A stretch of 41,971 nt of DNA from Akkermansiaceae bacterium (GTDB lineage Bacteria; Verrucomicrobiota; Verrucomicrobiia; Verrucomicrobiales; Akkermansiaceae). The stretch covers positions 1 to 41,971 of the forward strand of contig CANLKN010000025.1 of assembly GCA_947491475.1 (NCBI GenBank). Reading direction: 5' to 3'. The number at the start of each line of letters is the position of its first letter. Positions within the stretch are counted from its first letter, which is position 1. Below are positions 16,524-26,275 of the stretch, in pieces. The position numbers and the translations under genes were made by a program. A model generated the notes under the pieces. It saw nothing but the letters and a program-made list of their open reading frames with translations. It did no database searches and had not been told where the DNA came from.

Positions 16524-16970
16524 TCAACGCGGAGGAATGACCATTTTTCGGTCGAGCACGACAACGTCGGTGGTCATGTTATTGGCGCGCTTGATGGATT
16601 CCATGGGGACATTGTATTTTCTGCTGATACCGGAGAGGGTATCGCCCCGGGCCACGGTGTGGACGGTGGCGGTGGCGGTGGCGGTGGCGGTGGCGGTGGC
16701 GGTGGCGGTGGCGGCGGCGGCGGCGCTTGCGGGAGCAGCGTTTGCGGAAGATGCCGGCGGCTGGTATGCGGTGGACGGGGTGGAGCCGCTTTCCTCGTAA
16801 GCCGCGGGAGTGTCATAGACGGGGTTTTCGTAAGCGGGCGCGGCATCGGCATAGCCGGCATCGGGAGCACCATAAGGATCGGGGGTGTCATACATATCGG
16901 CCTTTTGTGAAGCGCAGGATGCAAGCGCGATGGCGATCGCGGATGGTGCGAGAATTCGGATGGGATTCAT
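16524..16970 (-). CDS. LysM-domain lipoprotein with an Ala-Thr repeat linker
   Basis: This 148-residue lipoprotein has a signal sequence with lipobox IALASC (lipidated Cys19), a Tyr/Pro/Asp-rich low-complexity stretch, an (Ala-Thr)n linker encoded by a hexanucleotide repeat, and a C-terminal LysM domain (VHTVARGDTLSGISRKYNVP to the end), which binds the glycan chains of peptidoglycan. It would tether or sense the wall from the membrane. The ATG at 16970 is chosen because it starts the lipoprotein signal; an upstream TTG is in frame without support. Confidence 0.85.
   Translation of the reverse strand: MNPIRILAPSAIAIALASCASQKADMYDTPDPYGAPDAGYADAAPAYENPVYDTPAAYEESGSTPSTAYQPPASSANAAPASAAAAATATATATATATATATVHTVARGDTLSGISRKYNVPMESIKRANNMTTDVVVLDRKMVIPPR
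16665..16712. repeat. GGTGGC hexanucleotide tandem repeat (8 copies)
   Basis: Eight perfect GGTGGC units lie inside the LysM lipoprotein gene and continue into GCG repeats to about 16727. They encode the Ala-Thr linker. The unit length of six keeps the frame, so slippage would change the linker length without breaking the gene. Confidence 0.95.
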
Positions 16971-17060
16971 GGTGGTGGTGGGGATACGGGTTGAATGGTT
17001 TGGATGATACATGGGGAAGGTCAAGACGTTGGATAAAACGCCGCAACAGCAGCGGTTTAT

Positions 17061-17873
17061 TCATTTTCCTGAGGATCGGAAGCGGAAAAATCCGGCAGCA
17101 CAGGCTGCGGTGTGCCGGCATAGCTCTTCAAAAGTCTCGTTTCGCAGTGCGGCAAGGAAGGCGGCGGTGTGTCGCACAAAAGCCGGTTCGTTGCGTTTGC
17201 CGCGGTGCGGTTCGGGCGCGAGGTAGGGAGAATCGGTCTCCACCATAAAGGAAGCGGCCGGACACTTGAGCGCGGTGTCGCGCACATCGCGGGCATTCTT
17301 GAAGGTGACAACTCCGCCGAAGGAAACTAGGCCGCCCAGATTGATTACGAGTTTGGCGTTCTCCCATGGTCCGATGAAGCAGTGGAATACCGCGCGCGTG
17401 CGCTTGTGGAATTCCTGATAGATATCGAGAGCGTCTTCAAACGAGGCGTGCCCCGCACGGTCGCGGGTGTGGATCACCACGTTGAGACCGCAGGCGGCGG
17501 CGAGGTGGAAATGTTGGCGCAGGAAATCGCGTTGGCGCTGGCGAAATGCTTGCTCCTGCCATCCATCCGGCGCGGGGTGATAGTAATCGAGGCCGGTCTC
17601 GCCGATCGCACAGACACGCGGGTCATCAGTGAAAGCGGCGAGTTGCTCCACCGCATCATCCGGCGCGTGATGGACATCGCATGGATGAATGCCGATGCAT
17701 GCGTGCACTGTCGGGTTTTCCGCAAACAGCAGGTTGGCCGGCACGTCACCGAGTGATGTGGCGAGTGTGATCAGCTTGCCGACGCCGGCATGCGCGGCGC
17801 TTTCGATGAGCGCGATGGCTTCGTTTTCCGCGAATCCGTGTGAGGCAAGATGGCAATGGGAGTCGATGAGCAC
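17061..17873 (-). CDS. tatD: TatD-family metal-dependent hydrolase/DNase
   Basis: This 270-residue TIM-barrel protein has the TatD metal ligands: DSHCHL at the N-terminus, GETGLDYY (Glu), the VIHTRD His, FHCFIG and VETDSPYLAP with the catalytic Asp. Length is normal (about 260). TatD proteins have 3'-5' exonuclease activity and act in DNA repair and turnover. Its start lies 5 bp after the trpF stop on the same strand, so the two form an operon. Confidence 0.88.
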   Translation of the reverse strand: MLIDSHCHLASHGFAENEAIALIESAAHAGVGKLITLATSLGDVPANLLFAENPTVHACIGIHPCDVHHAPDDAVEQLAAFTDDPRVCAIGETGLDYYHPAPDGWQEQAFRQRQRDFLRQHFHLAAACGLNVVIHTRDRAGHASFEDALDIYQEFHKRTRAVFHCFIGPWENAKLVINLGGLVSFGGVVTFKNARDVRDTALKCPAASFMVETDSPYLAPEPHRGKRNEPAFVRHTAAFLAALRNETFEELCRHTAACAAGFFRFRSSGK

Positions 17874-17878
17874 GGCGA

Positions 17879-18535
17879 TCAGCGGTTGAGTGCGGCAAGC
17901 AAGGCGGAGACTTTCCCAAAGTCCTTGATGCCGGGTGAGATCTCCGCGCCCGATGCCACATCAAGCGCGCAGGGGTGCACGGCGCTTGCGGCGAGCGCGG
18001 CGTTTTCCGGTGTGATGCCACCGGCCAGGATGATCGGTATCGATGGATGGCGTGACTTGAAATCAAGCGCCGCATGCCAATCGAAAGTCTCGCCGGTGCC
18101 GCCATAGACGCCGGGTGCATGCGCATCGAGCAGGATGGCATTTGCCTGAAACTCCGCCGCATGCTCGAGATCCGCGATGGTCTTCACGCCGATGCCCTTG
18201 ATGAACGGCACGCCTTTTTCCCGATAGATCTTTGCATCCTCCGGTGTCTCATCGCCGTGGAGCTGAACCACATCGAGCAAGCCGTCGGCCATCAGGCGCA
18301 GGGGTAGCTGCGGCGCTTCATTGACGAACACTCCGACGCGCAGGATGCTCCCCTCGAGGTGGCGAAGCCAAGTGGCCTTTGCCGGTGCAAGATGGCGTTT
18401 GGATGGCAGCCAGAAATTCACACCCAGCGCGTCCACGCCGAGTTCGGCTAGACGCTCCGCGTCATCCTGCGTGGTGACACCGCAGATTTTCAATGAGACG
18501 GAGGATGGATCGAGAAAACGCGAGAGCAAGGGCAT
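17879..18535 (-). CDS. trpF: phosphoribosylanthranilate isomerase
   Basis: This 218-residue TIM-barrel enzyme converts N-(5-phosphoribosyl)anthranilate to CdRP in tryptophan synthesis. It has the catalytic Cys motif LKICGVTTQDDA, VVQLHGDE, the phosphate-binding LAGGITPENA and ALDVASGAE, and the GTGETFDW loop with the catalytic Asp region. No other trp gene is near; it is paired instead with tatD, 5 bp downstream. Confidence 0.93.
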   Translation of the reverse strand: MPLLSRFLDPSSVSLKICGVTTQDDAERLAELGVDALGVNFWLPSKRHLAPAKATWLRHLEGSILRVGVFVNEAPQLPLRLMADGLLDVVQLHGDETPEDAKIYREKGVPFIKGIGVKTIADLEHAAEFQANAILLDAHAPGVYGGTGETFDWHAALDFKSRHPSIPIILAGGITPENAALAASAVHPCALDVASGAEISPGIKDFGKVSALLAALNR

Positions 18536-18603
18536 GGGTTGGGTTGATGGATTGCTTTTGCGGCGGAATTAAACTGCCCCGGCCATTTCAAACCAGTGCA
18601 CGC

Positions 18604-20238
18604 TCAGGTGCAGACCGGGCAAGAGTTGAGTTGGGTGAAGAAATCGTTGCCCTTGTTGTCCACCAAGATGAAGGCAGGGAAATTCTCGACGGTGATTTTC
18701 CAGACGGCTTCCATGCCAAGCTCTGGAAATGCGACGACTTCCTGCGATCTGATGTTTTCCTTGGCAAGCAGCGCGGCGGGGCCGCCAGCGGAGCCGAGGT
18801 AGAATCCACCGTGCGCTTTGCAGGCATCAGTCACGGCCTTGCTGCGGTTGCCCTTGGCCAGCATCACCATCGAGCCGCCGTGTGATTGGAACAGATCGAC
18901 ATAACTATCCATCCGCCCGGCAGTGGTGGGGCCGAAAGAGCCGGAGGGCAAGCCCGCCGGCGTCTTGGCCGGACCAGCATAGTAAACGGGATATTTTTTG
19001 AAGTAATCCGGCAGCTCGCCCTCAGTCTCGAGGATCTCCTTGAGTTTGGCGTGGGCGATGTCGCGCGCGACGATGATCGTTCCCGTTAGAGAGAGCGCGG
19101 TGGTGACGGGATACTTGCCCAGCGTCTTGAGCGTTTCCTCCATGCCGAGGTCGAGGTCGATTTCGACACCCTTGAATTTCCAATCGCGGTATCGGTCCGG
19201 GATGAAGCGACCGGGGTTCTTTTCGAGTTTCTCGATAAAAATGCCGTCCTTGGTGATCTTGGCCTTCGCCTGGCGGTCGGCCGAGCAGGAGACGCCGATG
19301 CCGACGGGACAGGACGCGCCGTGGCGCGGCAGGCGGACGACGCGCACGTCGAGCGCGAAGTATTTGCCGCCGAACTGCGCTCCGATGCCCACGTCGCGGG
19401 CGATCTGCAGCAGTTCCTTTTCGAGTTTCAGATCACGGAATGCCTGGCCGTGCTCGTTGCCTTCGGTGGGCAGGGCGTCGTAGTATTTGGTGGACGCGAG
19501 CTTGACGGTCTTGAGGCAGTTTTCCGCAGAGGTGCCGCCGATCACAAAAGCGAGATGGTAGGGCGGACAGGCGGCGGTGCCGAGCGATTTCATTTTCTCC
19601 ATGCAGAACTCCTTGAGCCGCTTCGGATTTAGCAGCGCCTTGGTCTCCTGATAGAGGAAAGTCTTGTTGGCCGAGCCACCACCCTTGCTGACAAAGAGGA
19701 ATTTATAGGCGTCACCCTCGGCGGCGTAGAGATCGATCTGCGCGGGCAGGTTGGTGCGGGTGTTGACCTCGTCATACATGTTGAGAGGCGCTGTCTGCGA
19801 GTAGCGCAGGTTCTCGTGGATGTAGGTTTGATAGATGCCTTTGGAAAGAAACTCCGCGTCGTCGCAGCCGGTCCAGACCTGCTGGCCTTTTTTGGCGACG
19901 ATGGTGGCGGTGCCGGTGTCTTGGCAGAAAGGCAGGATGCCGTGAGAGGCGATTTCCGCGTTCTTGAGCATCATCAGCGCGACCATGCGATCGTTTTCCG
20001 ATGCCTCGGGATCATCAAGGATGGCGGCCACCTGTGCGAGGTGGGCGGGACGGAGGGTGAAATTGATCGCCTTGATCGCCTCCGCAGCAAGCCGGGTGAG
20101 TCCTTCCGGCTCGATCTTGAGGACCGGTTGACTCTCGAATTCCGAGACGGAAACATGCTCGGTGCTGATGCATTCGTATTCGGTGGTGTCCTGTCCTAGC
20201 GGAAAGGGGTCTTGGTAGAAGAACGGTTTGTCGGCCAT
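18604..20238 (-). CDS. fumA: class I fumarate hydratase (4Fe-4S)
   Basis: This 544-residue enzyme interconverts fumarate and malate in the TCA cycle. It has the full length and both domains of the single-chain class I type (FumA/FumB). The three cluster cysteines sit at C105 (LPFCQDTGT), C224 (TAACPPYH) and C318 (GVSCSADR), the same positions as in E. coli FumA. The C-terminal part carries [16 protein letters not shown]. It is monocistronic with about 68 bp to trpF. Confidence 0.95.
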   Translation of the reverse strand: MADKPFFYQDPFPLGQDTTEYECISTEHVSVSEFESQPVLKIEPEGLTRLAAEAIKAINFTLRPAHLAQVAAILDDPEASENDRMVALMMLKNAEIASHGILPFCQDTGTATIVAKKGQQVWTGCDDAEFLSKGIYQTYIHENLRYSQTAPLNMYDEVNTRTNLPAQIDLYAAEGDAYKFLFVSKGGGSANKTFLYQETKALLNPKRLKEFCMEKMKSLGTAACPPYHLAFVIGGTSAENCLKTVKLASTKYYDALPTEGNEHGQAFRDLKLEKELLQIARDVGIGAQFGGKYFALDVRVVRLPRHGASCPVGIGVSCSADRQAKAKITKDGIFIEKLEKNPGRFIPDRYRDWKFKGVEIDLDLGMEETLKTLGKYPVTTALSLTGTIIVARDIAHAKLKEILETEGELPDYFKKYPVYYAGPAKTPAGLPSGSFGPTTAGRMDSYVDLFQSHGGSMVMLAKGNRSKAVTDACKAHGGFYLGSAGGPAALLAKENIRSQEVVAFPELGMEAVWKITVENFPAFILVDNKGNDFFTQLNSCPVCT

Positions 20239-20394
20239 GGTTGCGGCAGATTTCTAGGGCCTGTGCCTGCCACGTGCAACCGGTTTCCGGAATCGCATCA
20301 AATAGGGCGCGGCGAATCGCAAAATGCGCGGGATGGCAATTCCCGGACAGTCAAGTCACGACACGTTGTTTTGTCTGATCCGCCGACAAAACCG

Positions 20395-21612
20395 TCAGAA
20401 AGCCATTCGCAGTCCCGCCAGCCAAGTCCAGCCGTTGAAGTCGCCGCCGCCGGGCCCGCCATCGAGATAACTGTATTTCAGTCCGGACATGAGTTTGAGC
20501 CGGTGACCGTCGATGTGATAATTCAGCCCGGCGTAATTGGCGAACCAGTGGTCGCCGCGCTTGTCGCCCGCGCCGGGTGAAAAAGCCTCGTAGCGCTTTG
20601 GCAGGATCACGCCGTTGTCATCGTTGCTGGCGGCAAACTCCATCACATTGATGAATTGAAGTTTCTCCGTGAACGACCAACTGGTCATGGTGGAGAGCGC
20701 ACCGACATTCGGGCGGCCATCGACGCCGTCGCCCCAGAGCAGTTCGGCGGTGAAACCGAGGCGGCCTTGCCGGATTTCATTGGAGAGCGAAAACGAGTCT
20801 GAATATAGCGGCGATGCCGGGTCGTTCGGTGACGAACTGTGACCGGGCTCGGTGTTGTGCAGCCATTGGAACTTGATGGAGCCGAAGTCGATATCAATGC
20901 GCTCGCTGTAATCGAAGCCGGCCTTGGCAAGGATCATCGCGCCGCCCTCGAAGCGCGGCCATTCGTCACGCCGCTCGTTGCTGAACGCTCCAAGATAATA
21001 CAACCATCCGCCGGCGATCTTCTCGCCGCAGATCCATGTGCCTGTGAGTTCGCCTCCATAAAGCATGTTGCCCACGGCAGTGCGCTCGAAGGCAGGAAAC
21101 TCGAGTGATGAATATTCCTGCTCGCGATCAAACTTGAGCTCACGCTTTCCCGCCGAGATGTGCAGGGCGTCGCTGTGCATCCAGGTGGCGTAGTTCTCGA
21201 CGAGGCGCCGGTAAACGCGCGGCGATAGATCCGGCTCAAGATCGGTCAGGCTGAGGAAAAAAAGTTTGTGAAACAAGCGCCCCTTCATGCCGAAGCGCAT
21301 GCACCTAACTTCAACATTGCCCCACGAGCAATCGTCGGGCGTGTCCGCCGTGCCGAATTTTCCCGAGGCGTCAGAGCCATAGGCATACTGCGTTTGGAGC
21401 TGGCCGATGAAGGCGAGCTGCTGGACCCACGGATGCTTCGGATTCTGATAGAGCACGGGCACCGACATCAGCCGCTGATACGGCGAGCCCTCAGCCAGCC
21501 TGCCCACAAGGATACCGCTGGCCTCGGCTACAGGCAGCGTGGAGGCCGCGCGGGCGCACAGGGCGAATGCCAGCGCCAATCCTGCGAGGGCGGTGTGGAA
21601 AAATAACTTCAT
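20395..21612 (-). CDS. OprP/OprO-like outer-membrane porin
   Basis: This 405-residue protein has a signal peptide (MKLFFHTALAGLALAFALCARA) and a beta-strand-rich body with alternating aromatic residues, typical of 16-stranded phosphate-selective porins O/P. It ends in a C-terminal strand with terminal Phe (WLAGLRMAF), the usual signal for outer-membrane insertion. Segments such as GKRELKFDREQEYSSLEFPAF resemble the OprP family. The substrate cannot be judged from sequence. Start 21612 is chosen by the signal peptide. Confidence 0.75.
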   Translation of the reverse strand: MKLFFHTALAGLALAFALCARAASTLPVAEASGILVGRLAEGSPYQRLMSVPVLYQNPKHPWVQQLAFIGQLQTQYAYGSDASGKFGTADTPDDCSWGNVEVRCMRFGMKGRLFHKLFFLSLTDLEPDLSPRVYRRLVENYATWMHSDALHISAGKRELKFDREQEYSSLEFPAFERTAVGNMLYGGELTGTWICGEKIAGGWLYYLGAFSNERRDEWPRFEGGAMILAKAGFDYSERIDIDFGSIKFQWLHNTEPGHSSSPNDPASPLYSDSFSLSNEIRQGRLGFTAELLWGDGVDGRPNVGALSTMTSWSFTEKLQFINVMEFAASNDDNGVILPKRYEAFSPGAGDKRGDHWFANYAGLNYHIDGHRLKLMSGLKYSYLDGGPGGGDFNGWTWLAGLRMAF

Positions 21613-21924
21613 GGGTTGGCACAGGCGGGGCCGCCGGTGAGCGTGGGAAATGCTCCCCGCCCGCACTCCGCCTCAAGAGCGGAGCAAGAAATGCAGAGCA
21701 TGTGCATTGATTCGGGCAGACCGCTCATCTCCAATGTCCGCAATGCCTGCCATTTTCACCAACCCGGGGATCTCATAAGGGAAAAAGCATTTCACAAATC
21801 CCGCACGCCACCACAGGCGGGGTTTGCATGAAATAGTGAGGGCCAATAAGTGGCGCTTGAAGCTGCAAAGCCCACCCTTGCGTCCCGCACGGGAAGCGTT
21901 TAGGAATTCCGAAACAATTTTCCC
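21613..21924. other. intergenic region between divergent porin and parE genes
   Basis: This 312-bp spacer must hold the promoters of both divergent genes. No gene-like frame with homology is visible; the frames on both strands that cross it are shadows of the parE start or are low in coding character. No clear operator or terminator was found. Confidence 0.5.
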
Positions 21925-23784
21925 ATGGCCGCAGACTACACCGAAGCAGACATCAAATCCCTCGATTGGCGCGAACACATCCGCATGCGCCCCGGCATGT
22001 ATATCGGCAAACTCGGCGACGGCACCTCGCCCGACGACGGCCTCTACATCCTGCTCAAGGAGGCCATCGACAACTCGATCGACGAGCACATCATGGGCTA
22101 CGGCAAGGAGATCAAGGTGGAGATCGACGATGAAGGCCGTGTGGAGGTGCGCGATTTCGGACGCGGGATTCCGTTAGGAAAACTTTTCGACTGCGCGGCA
22201 CAGATCAACACCGGAGCCAAGTATGACAGCGAGGCGTTCAAGAAATCCGTGGGTCTCAACGGCGTGGGCATCAAGGCGGTGAACGCCCTCTCCGACTTCT
22301 TCGAGATTCAGGCGTGGCGTGATGGTGAAACCAAGGCGCTCGAATTTTCCAAAGGCCAGCTCACGGTGGATATGAAGCATCCACGGCGCGACGATGGCTC
22401 GAACGGCACGCGGCTCGCCTTCGAGCTCGATCGCTCGATTTTCCCGGCCAAGGCGAAATTCAAGGAGCCCTTCGTCGAGAAGATGTGCCGGTATTATTCT
22501 TATCTCAATCCGGCGCTCACCGTCACCTTCAACGGCAAAAAGTTCCGCTCGAAGGATGGTTTGCTGGACCTGCTGCGCGAGGAAATGGAAAACGAGGCGC
22601 TTTATCCGCCGATCCATCTCATCGGCAAGGACATCGAGATCGCCTTCACCCACACCCCCGAGAGCAGCGAGGAATATTACACATTCGTCAACGGCCAGAA
22701 CACCTCCCAGGGCGGCACGCACCTCGCCGCATTCCGCGAGGCTTTGGTTCAAGTGATCCGCGGGTTCTACAAAAAACAATATGAACCTGCCGACATCCGG
22801 GCTGGCATCGAGGCGGCGATTTGCGTGCGCATCGTCGAGCCGGTGTTCGAGTCCCAAACCAAAACCAAACTCGGCTCCACCACCATCGTGCCCAATGGCG
22901 AGTCGCTGCGCTCCTTCATCGGAAATTTCCTCAAGACCAATCTCGACAACTACCTGCACAAGAATCCGCAGGTCGCCGAGGCGATCCAAAAACGCATCCA
23001 AGCCGCCGAGCGCGAACGCAAGGACCTCAAAGGCGTGCAGAAAATCGCCCGCGAACGCGCCAAACAGGCGAAGGTCCACAACAAGAAACTGCGCGACTGC
23101 CGCGTCCGCTTCGATAGCAAGCACAAGCGCCGCGAGGAATCCACGCTCTTCATCACCGAGGGCGACTCCGCATCCGGCTCGATCACCAAAAGCCGCGACG
23201 TGGAAACGCAGGCGGTGTTCTCGCTCCGCGGCAAACCGCTCAACACCTTCAGCCTGCCGCGCAAGATCGTCTATGAAAACGAGGAGTTCGCCCTGCTCCA
23301 GGCCGCTCTCAACATCGAGGACGGCATCGAGTATTTGAGATACAACAAAGTCGTCATCGCCACCGATGCCGATGTGGACGGCATGCACATCCGCCTGCTG
23401 CTTCTTACATTTTTCCTCCAGTTCTTTCCGGAAATGATCCGCGACGGACATTTGTATATTTTGCAAACGCCGCTGTTCCGCGTCCGCAACAAGAAGGAAA
23501 CGATCTATTGTTATGATGACGACGAACGCCGCAAGGCGCTCAACAAGCTTGGCAAGAACTCGGAGATCACCCGATTCAAGGGGCTTGGTGAGATTTCACC
23601 CGACGAGTTCGGCTTCATGATCGGCCCGGAAATGCGCCTTGATCCCGTGGAATACGAAGAAGGCAAGGGAGTAAAGGAGTTGCTCGCCTTCTACATGGGC
23701 AAGAACACGCCGGACCGCCAGGATTACATCATCGCGAATCTCCGCGAGGATGTGGACAAGCAGATTGAGGCCGCCGTGGCGTGA
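21925..23784 (+). CDS. parE: DNA topoisomerase IV subunit B
   Basis: This 619-residue type IIA topoisomerase ATPase subunit has the GHKL motifs ([45 protein letters not shown]), the transducer Lys loop ([12 protein letters not shown]) and the TOPRIM motifs EGDSASGS and [17 protein letters not shown] replaces the usual RGKxLNV. The compact length matches the Bacteroidota/Verrucomicrobiota ParE-like group rather than GyrB of about 800 residues. It works with a ParC subunit to decatenate chromosomes; parC is not adjacent in the window. It converges on the phosphorylase gene with a 14-bp gap. Confidence 0.93.
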   Translation: MAADYTEADIKSLDWREHIRMRPGMYIGKLGDGTSPDDGLYILLKEAIDNSIDEHIMGYGKEIKVEIDDEGRVEVRDFGRGIPLGKLFDCAAQINTGAKYDSEAFKKSVGLNGVGIKAVNALSDFFEIQAWRDGETKALEFSKGQLTVDMKHPRRDDGSNGTRLAFELDRSIFPAKAKFKEPFVEKMCRYYSYLNPALTVTFNGKKFRSKDGLLDLLREEMENEALYPPIHLIGKDIEIAFTHTPESSEEYYTFVNGQNTSQGGTHLAAFREALVQVIRGFYKKQYEPADIRAGIEAAICVRIVEPVFESQTKTKLGSTTIVPNGESLRSFIGNFLKTNLDNYLHKNPQVAEAIQKRIQAAERERKDLKGVQKIARERAKQAKVHNKKLRDCRVRFDSKHKRREESTLFITEGDSASGSITKSRDVETQAVFSLRGKPLNTFSLPRKIVYENEEFALLQAALNIEDGIEYLRYNKVVIATDADVDGMHIRLLLLTFFLQFFPEMIRDGHLYILQTPLFRVRNKKETIYCYDDDERRKALNKLGKNSEITRFKGLGEISPDEFGFMIGPEMRLDPVEYEEGKGVKELLAFYMGKNTPDRQDYIIANLREDVDKQIEAAVA

Positions 23785-23798
23785 GCCCCAGCAGGCGC

Positions 23799-25466
23799 CT
23801 ACTTCGCCGCGTAGATTTTCTTGTAATACTCGTCAGCCATGCGGTCGGCGTCGAAGAAAGGAGCCACGTCGTTCATCGAGTTGAAGACCATGCGGCTCCA
23901 TTCGGCGGGATTGTCATAATAGGTCGGCAGCACCTTTTCATTGAGAAGATCATAGAATCCGAGCAGGTCATGGCGGTCGCGTTCCTCCGGGCTGAGCTCT
24001 GGATTGGCGGGCTCGATGATGAACGAGTTTTCACCGTCCTTGGCGAACTCGCAGACCCAGCCGTCGTAGGTGGAAAGGTTCACCGAGGCATTCATGGCCG
24101 CGGTCATGCCGGAGGTTCCGGATGCCTCGCGGGTGACCACGGGGTTGTTGAGCCAGATGTCCGAGCCGTTCTTGAGGAAACGCGAGAGTTCAAGCTCGTA
24201 GCCGACGAGCACCGTGGCATTGGGGAAGTCGCGGGTGGTGCGAATCAGATGGTTGAACATATCGATGGCGCCGTAATCGAAAGGATAAGGTTTGCCGGCC
24301 CAGATCATTTGCACCGGGTATTTGCCGTTGCCCAACATCTCGCGAAACAACTTGATATCCCGCGTGATGAGGTCAGGGCGCTTGTATCCGGCGAAGCGGC
24401 GCGCCCAGACGATGGTCAGCACGTCGGGCTTGAACAGCTTGCCGGTCTGGTCGGCCACGACACGGAAGAGGCGCTCCTTGAGTTCGCGCTTGCGATGGCG
24501 GAGCTCCTCGGCGCTGCCCTGCTTGCGGGCGTGCTCGAGCCCGTGATCCGCCCAGTATCTCTTGTTCTGGGCATTGGTGACGTGGGTGATCTCGCAAAGA
24601 TCGGGGAAATCCTTCCACATCTGGCGTGAGACTTCACCATGGAGCTTGGAAACTCCATTGGCGATGCGTGCGAGCCGCAGGGCGGCCAGCGAGTGGTTGA
24701 ACACATCACCTTGAATGCCGGTAATCTCGCGGACCTCTTCTTGAGGCACGTTTCCAAAAAACGAGAAATCGCGCAGCAAGTTGAAATCGTGGCGCTCGTT
24801 GCCCGCGTCCTCCGGCGTGTGGGTGGTGAACACGAGGCGCTTTTTCACCTCCTCCAAGCTGTGGTGCTTCTCATAAAGATGGAATGCGGCGGACAAGCCG
24901 TGTGCTTCATTGAGGTGCCAGACCTCTGGATCCACGCCGAGTTCGTCAAGCAGGCGTGCGCCGCCGGCTCCGAGCACGATGTATTGGGCGATGCGGCGCA
25001 GGTGGTCGTGATCGTAGAGACGGTGCGTGATGGCACGCGAGAGCGCGTCGTTTTCCTCCACATCCGTGCTGAGGAAAAACATCGGCACCGTGCCGAAAAT
25101 ATCACCGGGCAGGAACATCGCCTTCACCCACACCGGGTGGCCATGCACCGGCACGGTGAAACGAATGCCGGTATCCTGCAGGAACGCGTATTCCTTCTTG
25201 CGGAACTGAATCGCCAGCTCGCGGTCCTCACCGCGCGCCTGGTTGTAGTAGCCGTAGGTCCAGAGGATGCCGATGCCGCAGAGGTTCTGCTTCAAATCCG
25301 CCGCGGAGCGCATGTGCGATCCGGCCAGGAAGCCAAGGCCGCCGGAATAGACTTTGAAACTCTGGTCGATGCCATATTCGCAGGAGATGTAAACGGCGCT
25401 CTTGGCGTATTGCGGATCGATTTCGTAATGGTGGGAGAACGGTTTGGGAAGAAAAGAGGAAGCCAT
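23799..25466 (-). CDS. glgP: short-form GT35 alpha-glucan phosphorylase homologue without the PLP lysine
   Basis: This 555-residue protein has the fold signatures of the short alpha-glucan phosphorylase group: YSGGLGFLAGSH, VWHLNEAHG, TTHTPEDAGNERH, WARRFAGYKRPDL and EASGTSGMTAAMN. In working phosphorylases the last motif is EASGT(S/G)xMK with the lysine that binds pyridoxal phosphate; here Thr455 stands in that place. Similar MTAAMN-type proteins occur, as I recall, in Bacteroidota, so this may be a real subgroup with a different mechanism (for example nucleotide-sugar-dependent transfer) rather than a dead enzyme. It is monocistronic. Confidence 0.85.
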   Translation of the reverse strand: MASSFLPKPFSHHYEIDPQYAKSAVYISCEYGIDQSFKVYSGGLGFLAGSHMRSAADLKQNLCGIGILWTYGYYNQARGEDRELAIQFRKKEYAFLQDTGIRFTVPVHGHPVWVKAMFLPGDIFGTVPMFFLSTDVEENDALSRAITHRLYDHDHLRRIAQYIVLGAGGARLLDELGVDPEVWHLNEAHGLSAAFHLYEKHHSLEEVKKRLVFTTHTPEDAGNERHDFNLLRDFSFFGNVPQEEVREITGIQGDVFNHSLAALRLARIANGVSKLHGEVSRQMWKDFPDLCEITHVTNAQNKRYWADHGLEHARKQGSAEELRHRKRELKERLFRVVADQTGKLFKPDVLTIVWARRFAGYKRPDLITRDIKLFREMLGNGKYPVQMIWAGKPYPFDYGAIDMFNHLIRTTRDFPNATVLVGYELELSRFLKNGSDIWLNNPVVTREASGTSGMTAAMNASVNLSTYDGWVCEFAKDGENSFIIEPANPELSPEERDRHDLLGFYDLLNEKVLPTYYDNPAEWSRMVFNSMNDVAPFFDADRMADEYYKKIYAAK

Positions 25467-25842
25467 GGAGTTGGAAGTTGGAAAATTGGAAAAGTCTTGA
25501 AAACTTGGTCAACAGATGTCGCGTAATGGGCGATGGTTAGGGCGCTTTTGGATGAAGGGTGTTGGTGATGCCGGGATATGGCGCGGATCGGAGCTCTGCG
25601 GATTTTGCCTGAGGATCGAAGGCGGCGGAAACTGAGCTGAGGCCGGGCGCTTGTCCAGTCCGGTGAATTTACCGCTGCTCGTTTTGTGCCAAAACGACGC
25701 CATTTTACCTGGGTGCCGCTCAGCGCCGCCCGGCGGTGGTCAAATTATCCTTGGAAAATTCGCGCATTCTTGTCCCGCCAGTGAAAACGGTATTGCAATC
25801 ACCGCAACTGCGTGCTGTTTTCCGCCCGGCCGCAAGGCCGAT
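25467..25842. other. intergenic region upstream of the phosphorylase and tRNA-Leu
   Basis: No gene is supported in these 376 bp. It includes low-complexity GGAAAA-rich sequence just upstream of the phosphorylase start (about 25467-25505) and should contain the divergent promoters of the phosphorylase and tRNA-Leu genes, but I could not place them with confidence. Confidence 0.5.
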
Positions 25843-25929
25843 GCGCACGTGGCGGAATTGGTAGACGCGCTAGATTCAGGTTCTAGTAGGGGCAACCCTG
25901 TGGAGGTTCGAGTCCTCTCGTGCGCACCA
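25843..25929 (+). tRNA. tRNA-Leu (anticodon CAG)
   Basis: A class II tRNA with a perfect 7-bp acceptor stem (GCGCACG / CGTGCGC), anticodon stem CTAGA/TCTAG with loop TTCAGGT (anticodon CAG), a long variable arm, T-arm AGG...CCT around TTCGAGT, discriminator A and an encoded CCA at 25927-25929. Its 3' end marks the start of the mosaic region, so it is a candidate integration site. Confidence 0.97.
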
Positions 25930-25949
25930 TCTTTAAAATCAACAATTTA

Positions 25950-25974
25950 GGGAGCCGTAAAGGCTCCCTTTTTT
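25950..25974 (+). terminator. rho-independent terminator after tRNA-Leu
   Basis: A perfect 7-bp stem, GGGAGCC / GGCTCCC, with a 5-nt loop (GTAAA) is followed directly by six T residues. It lies 20 bp after the tRNA end. Confidence 0.93.
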
Positions 25975-25993
25975 GTTAGGCGGAAAGGGCATG

Positions 25994-26026
25994 CTGCCCG
26001 AATACTGCCCGAATACTGCCCGAATC
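25994..26026. repeat. 11-bp direct repeat CTGCCCGAATA (3 copies)
   Basis: Three head-to-tail copies of CTGCCCGAATA (the third ends in C) lie 65 bp downstream of tRNA-Leu. Tandem short repeats next to a tRNA can be recombinase arm sites or remnants of a former integrase gene end; no integrase gene is present. Confidence 0.85.
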
Positions 26027-26275
26027 GCGCGAGAAATAGATTTACACAATGGATTTGCTGCCTCTTGTTGCCGGAATAGCATTTAAATCATTGGTTTTTA
26101 ATCACATGCCGATTTTTCTGTTTTGATTTTGGCGTCAAAATCTGACGTTTGCCGACCCTTGCTTTCATGCGCCTGCGAATGCGACGACCGTAAAAACCGA
26201 CCTCCGAATTGCTCGCTGGGAACCTAAATCCAATGCCTCCGACAGTCAGCTGCCCTGAGCAGGCTCCCTGAGAAC
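26027..26275. other. AT-rich intergenic region
   Basis: This stretch is clearly richer in A/T than the surroundings, with runs of T around 26090-26130. Only a 25-codon frame (26049-26126) begins with a good-looking start, and it has no support. The base composition shift fits foreign DNA inserted next to tRNA-Leu. Confidence 0.5.

Noticed and set aside
20368-20392. An 8-bp stem (GTTTTGTC / GACAAAAC) after the porin gene
   Set aside because: The loop is 9 nt and no T-tract follows on the minus strand, so it is not supported as a terminator.
22174-23466. A 430-codon open frame on the minus strand
   Set aside because: It is antisense to parE, has no family similarity and shows the composition of a shadow frame in GC-rich DNA.
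23781-25526. Long plus-strand frames of 282 and 295 codons
   Set aside because: They are antisense to the glucan phosphorylase gene, which has clear motifs; the plus-strand frames have none.
26049-26126. A 25-codon plus-strand frame (MDLLPLVAGIAFK...)
   Set aside because: Too short, without a ribosome-binding site or known family; probably chance in AT-rich sequence.
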